NCBI RefSeq assembly: GCF_006715785.1
Contig: NZ_VFNX01000003.1
Coordinates: forward strand, 186,001 to 250,000
Direction: 5' to 3'
Length of the DNA stretch: 64,000 nt
Origin: Streptomyces puniciscabiei
Lineage (GTDB): Bacteria; Actinomycetota; Actinomycetes; Streptomycetales; Streptomycetaceae
The translations under genes were made by a program, and so were the position numbers. This document shows, piece by piece, positions 62,349 through 64,000 of this stretch. How positions within the stretch are numbered: the first letter of the stretch is position 1; the number at the start of each line of letters is the position of its first letter. The notes under the pieces were generated by a model that had not been told where the DNA came from, searched no databases, and saw nothing but the letters and a program-made list of their open reading frames with translations.

Positions 62349-63367
62349 CACCGGGTCCCCTTCGCGGCGAACTCGGCGACCTTGTCGACGTTGGACTTGT
62401 CGACGAAGGCCGGGCCGGTCAGCACCGGCTGGACCCCGCCGCCGCTGTAGTTGCCGTTGTACTTGTAGAGCCACAGCGCGTCGACGGCCAGGTAGCCCTG
62501 CAGATAGGGCTGCTGGTCGACGGCGAACTCGATCGAGCCGTTCTGGACGGCCTTCACCAGATCCTTGTTCAGGTCGAAGGTGGCCACCTTGGCCTTGCTG
62601 CCGGCGTCGCCCAGCGACTGCACCGCCGTGAGCGCGAACGGGGCGCCGAGGGTGACGACGGTGTCGATGGAGCTGTCCTGCTTCAGCTTGGCCGTGATGG
62701 TCGACTTCACGGACGGCATGTCGGTGCCGTTCACATACAGCGTCTCAGTGGTGCCCTTGAACGTCTTCTTCACTCCGTCGCAGCGCTGGGTGAGACCCAC
62801 GTTGCCCTGCTCCTGGATCACACAGACGACCTTCTTGGCGCCGGTGGTGTTCAGCTTGTCGCCGAACGCCTCACCCGCCACGCTCTCGTCCTGCCCGAAG
62901 AACTCCAGCATGCCGAGCTTCTTCCAGTCGCTCAGTCCGGAGTTCAGGCCCACCACGGGTATGCCGGACTGCTCGGCCTTGCCGACGACGCCCTTCATCG
63001 CGTCCGGCTTGGCCAGGGTGACGGCGATGCCGTCGACCTTCTGGTCGATCGCGTTCTGCACCAGGTTGGCCTGGTTGCCGGCGTTGGGGTCGGCGGAGTA
63101 GACGAGCTTGACGTTGTCCTTGGCGGCGGCGGCCTCGGCACCCTTGCGGACGGTGTCCCAGAAGGTGTCGCCGGGCGCCTGGTGCGTGACCAGGGCGACG
63201 GTCATGCGCGGGGTGTTGGCCTTGCCCGCCGAGGCGTTCTGCGCCGCCTCCTCGGCCTTCTTGCCGCCGTGACTGCTGGCGCAGCCGGCGAGGGTCAGGG
63301 CCGCCGCGGCGGCGACCGCCACCACCGGGGCCAGTCTCCGGGGGCGGGAGGGAGAAGAGCGGTCCAT
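62348..63367 (-). CDS. Sugar ABC transporter substrate-binding lipoprotein
   Basis: This is a ribose/inositol-type binding protein of 339 aa, family periplasmic-binding 4. A signal with lipobox LAGC (Cys29) is followed by MTVALVTHQAPGDTFWDTVR and DQKVDGIAVTLAKPDAM. It heads the operon permease-ATPase-isomerase. The likely ligand is a polyol such as myo-inositol, judged from the neighbouring IolE-like and IolG-like enzymes. Confidence 0.94.
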   Translation of the reverse strand: MDRSSPSRPRRLAPVVAVAAAAALTLAGCASSHGGKKAEEAAQNASAGKANTPRMTVALVTHQAPGDTFWDTVRKGAEAAAAKDNVKLVYSADPNAGNQANLVQNAIDQKVDGIAVTLAKPDAMKGVVGKAEQSGIPVVGLNSGLSDWKKLGMLEFFGQDESVAGEAFGDKLNTTGAKKVVCVIQEQGNVGLTQRCDGVKKTFKGTTETLYVNGTDMPSVKSTITAKLKQDSSIDTVVTLGAPFALTAVQSLGDAGSKAKVATFDLNKDLVKAVQNGSIEFAVDQQPYLQGYLAVDALWLYKYNGNYSGGGVQPVLTGPAFVDKSNVDKVAEFAAKGTR

Positions 63368-63427
63368 CTTTCCTGCACCTCACTGTGCGTGCGACGGGGG
63401 GAAGGGACGCTGTTGCGTTGGGACGCG

Positions 63428-63456
63428 ATCCAAACCCCTGGGAGGCCCACTGTCAA
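63428..63456 (-). promoter_or_regulatory. Candidate promoter of the sugar ABC operon
   Basis: On the minus strand TTGACA (63451-63456) is followed after 17 bp by TTGGAT (63428-63433), a good -35 with a weak -10. It lies in an AT-rich patch together with TTGTTAAGACA, which could be an operator. Confidence 0.4.
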
Positions 63457-63508
63457 TACTTTGTTAAGACATCATTTCAGAAGCAGGTTCGAATGTAAGT
63501 ACAAACCA

Positions 63509-63538
63509 TTGACACCTTCGGCGTCCGGGACCTACACC
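63509..63538 (+). promoter_or_regulatory. Candidate promoter of the GntR gene
   Basis: TTGACA (63509-63514) and TACACC (63533-63538) are 18 bp apart. The -10 lies only 8 bp before the ATG, so the mRNA would be almost leaderless. Confidence 0.4.
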
Positions 63539-63546
63539 TGAGAGGC

Positions 63547-64000
63547 ATGAGCCCAGTACACCGCACCCCGCAGCGAACGGCACCGGGTGATCGCGCGATC
63601 GACTCCCTCGGCTTCGCCCTGGACCGTACGAGCCCGGTGCCGCTGTACTACCAGCTCGCCCAGCAGCTCGAGGCGGCCATCGAACACGGCACGCTGGCCC
63701 CGGGCAACCTGCTGGGCAACGAGGTCGACCTCTCGGTACGCCTCGGCCTGTCCCGGCCCACCGTGCGCCAGGCGATCCAGTCGCTGGTCGACAAGGGCCT
63801 GCTGGTGCGCCGCCGCGGGGTGGGCACGCAGGTCGTGCACAGCAGGGTGAGACGGCCGCTGGAGCTCAGCAGCCTCTACGACGACCTGGAGTCGGCCGGC
63901 CAGGAGCCGACCACCCGGGTGCTGCGCAACGAGCGGGTCCCGGCGAGCGCGGAGGTGGCCGCCGCCCTCGGGGTCACGGAGGGCGCCGAGGTGGTCGTGC
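63547..64000 (+). CDS. GntR-family regulator, HutC/UTRA type (5' part)
   Basis: The first 151 codons of a GntR regulator are present and the gene continues past the window. The winged helix is seen in LGNEVDLSVRLGLSRPTVRQ and ending LLVRRRGVGTQVV. A UTRA ligand domain begins with LSSLYDDLESAGQEPTTRVL. It is divergent from the sugar ABC operon, which it probably controls. Confidence 0.92.
   Translation, partial: MSPVHRTPQRTAPGDRAIDSLGFALDRTSPVPLYYQLAQQLEAAIEHGTLAPGNLLGNEVDLSVRLGLSRPTVRQAIQSLVDKGLLVRRRGVGTQVVHSRVRRPLELSSLYDDLESAGQEPTTRVLRNERVPASAEVAAALGVTEGAEVVV

Overview
The window is typical Streptomyces chromosome. It has very high GC, strong third-position GC bias, frequent GTG starts, and actinomycete gene families: monomeric isocitrate dehydrogenase, twin-arginine exported hydrolases, sulfur-type HIDLxRV leader peptides, and many regulator/transporter pairs. 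No rRNA, CRISPR array or replication origin is visible. One complete tRNA, tRNA-Pro(GGG), is present.

Layout. (1) 1-3458: the end of icd, a DUF5713 protein, an N-formylglutamate amidohydrolase and a P450. (2) 3498-10478: a compact set of regulated-protease genes. An S8 (subtilisin-like) protease, a sigma factor and a small unknown protein form one operon. Divergent to it is a TPR-CHAT (caspase-like) protease, followed by a convergent STAND/LuxR regulator. A 12-bp motif recurs in front of the S8/CHAT pair and of the regulator. (3) 10732-18544: an organosulfur scavenging block with three short leader peptides in front of flavin monooxygenases, a polar amino-acid-type ABC importer and an Ecm4-like GST. 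The remnant of a third monooxygenase gene lies at its end. (4) 18697-25942: a hydroxyproline degradation locus (epimerase, three-subunit dehydrogenase, deaminase), its GntR regulator and an APC permease. Two copies of a 15-bp motif mark the likely operators. (5) 25960-31486: a CitA/CitB-type two-component system divergent from a NitT/TauT-type ABC importer.

(6) 31502-49780: an 18.2-kb genomic island inserted in the tRNA-Pro gene. It is bounded by identical 41-bp copies of the tRNA 3' half, with paired TGGTCCCC repeats just inside each end. Its integrase is broken, and its right end is a graveyard of transposase, antitoxin and MerR fragments. Its intact cargo is mostly exported hydrolases and surface-acting proteins: arylsulfatase, GH64 and GH128 beta-1,3-glucanases, a thaumatin-like protein, a GH19 chitinase and a DPBB/RlpA-like protein. 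It also carries a two-component system, AraC, ROK and TetR regulators and a receptor Ser/Thr kinase. The set looks aimed at fungal cell walls.

(7) 49858-53664: an MFS/TetR pair with several inverted repeats between them, a small membrane protein, a cupin and a poly-gamma-glutamate hydrolase-like protein. (8) 53678-64000: a sugar or polyol (inositol-like) catabolic region. It has a LacI regulator, a PhyH-type dioxygenase, an SDR gene broken by a 43-bp insertion, a Gfo/Idh dehydrogenase, an IolE-like isomerase, a ribose-type ABC importer and a GntR regulator that runs off the end.

The two systems that most deserve follow-up are the CHAT/S8/sigma/STAND cluster and the tRNA-Pro island with its antifungal-type cargo.
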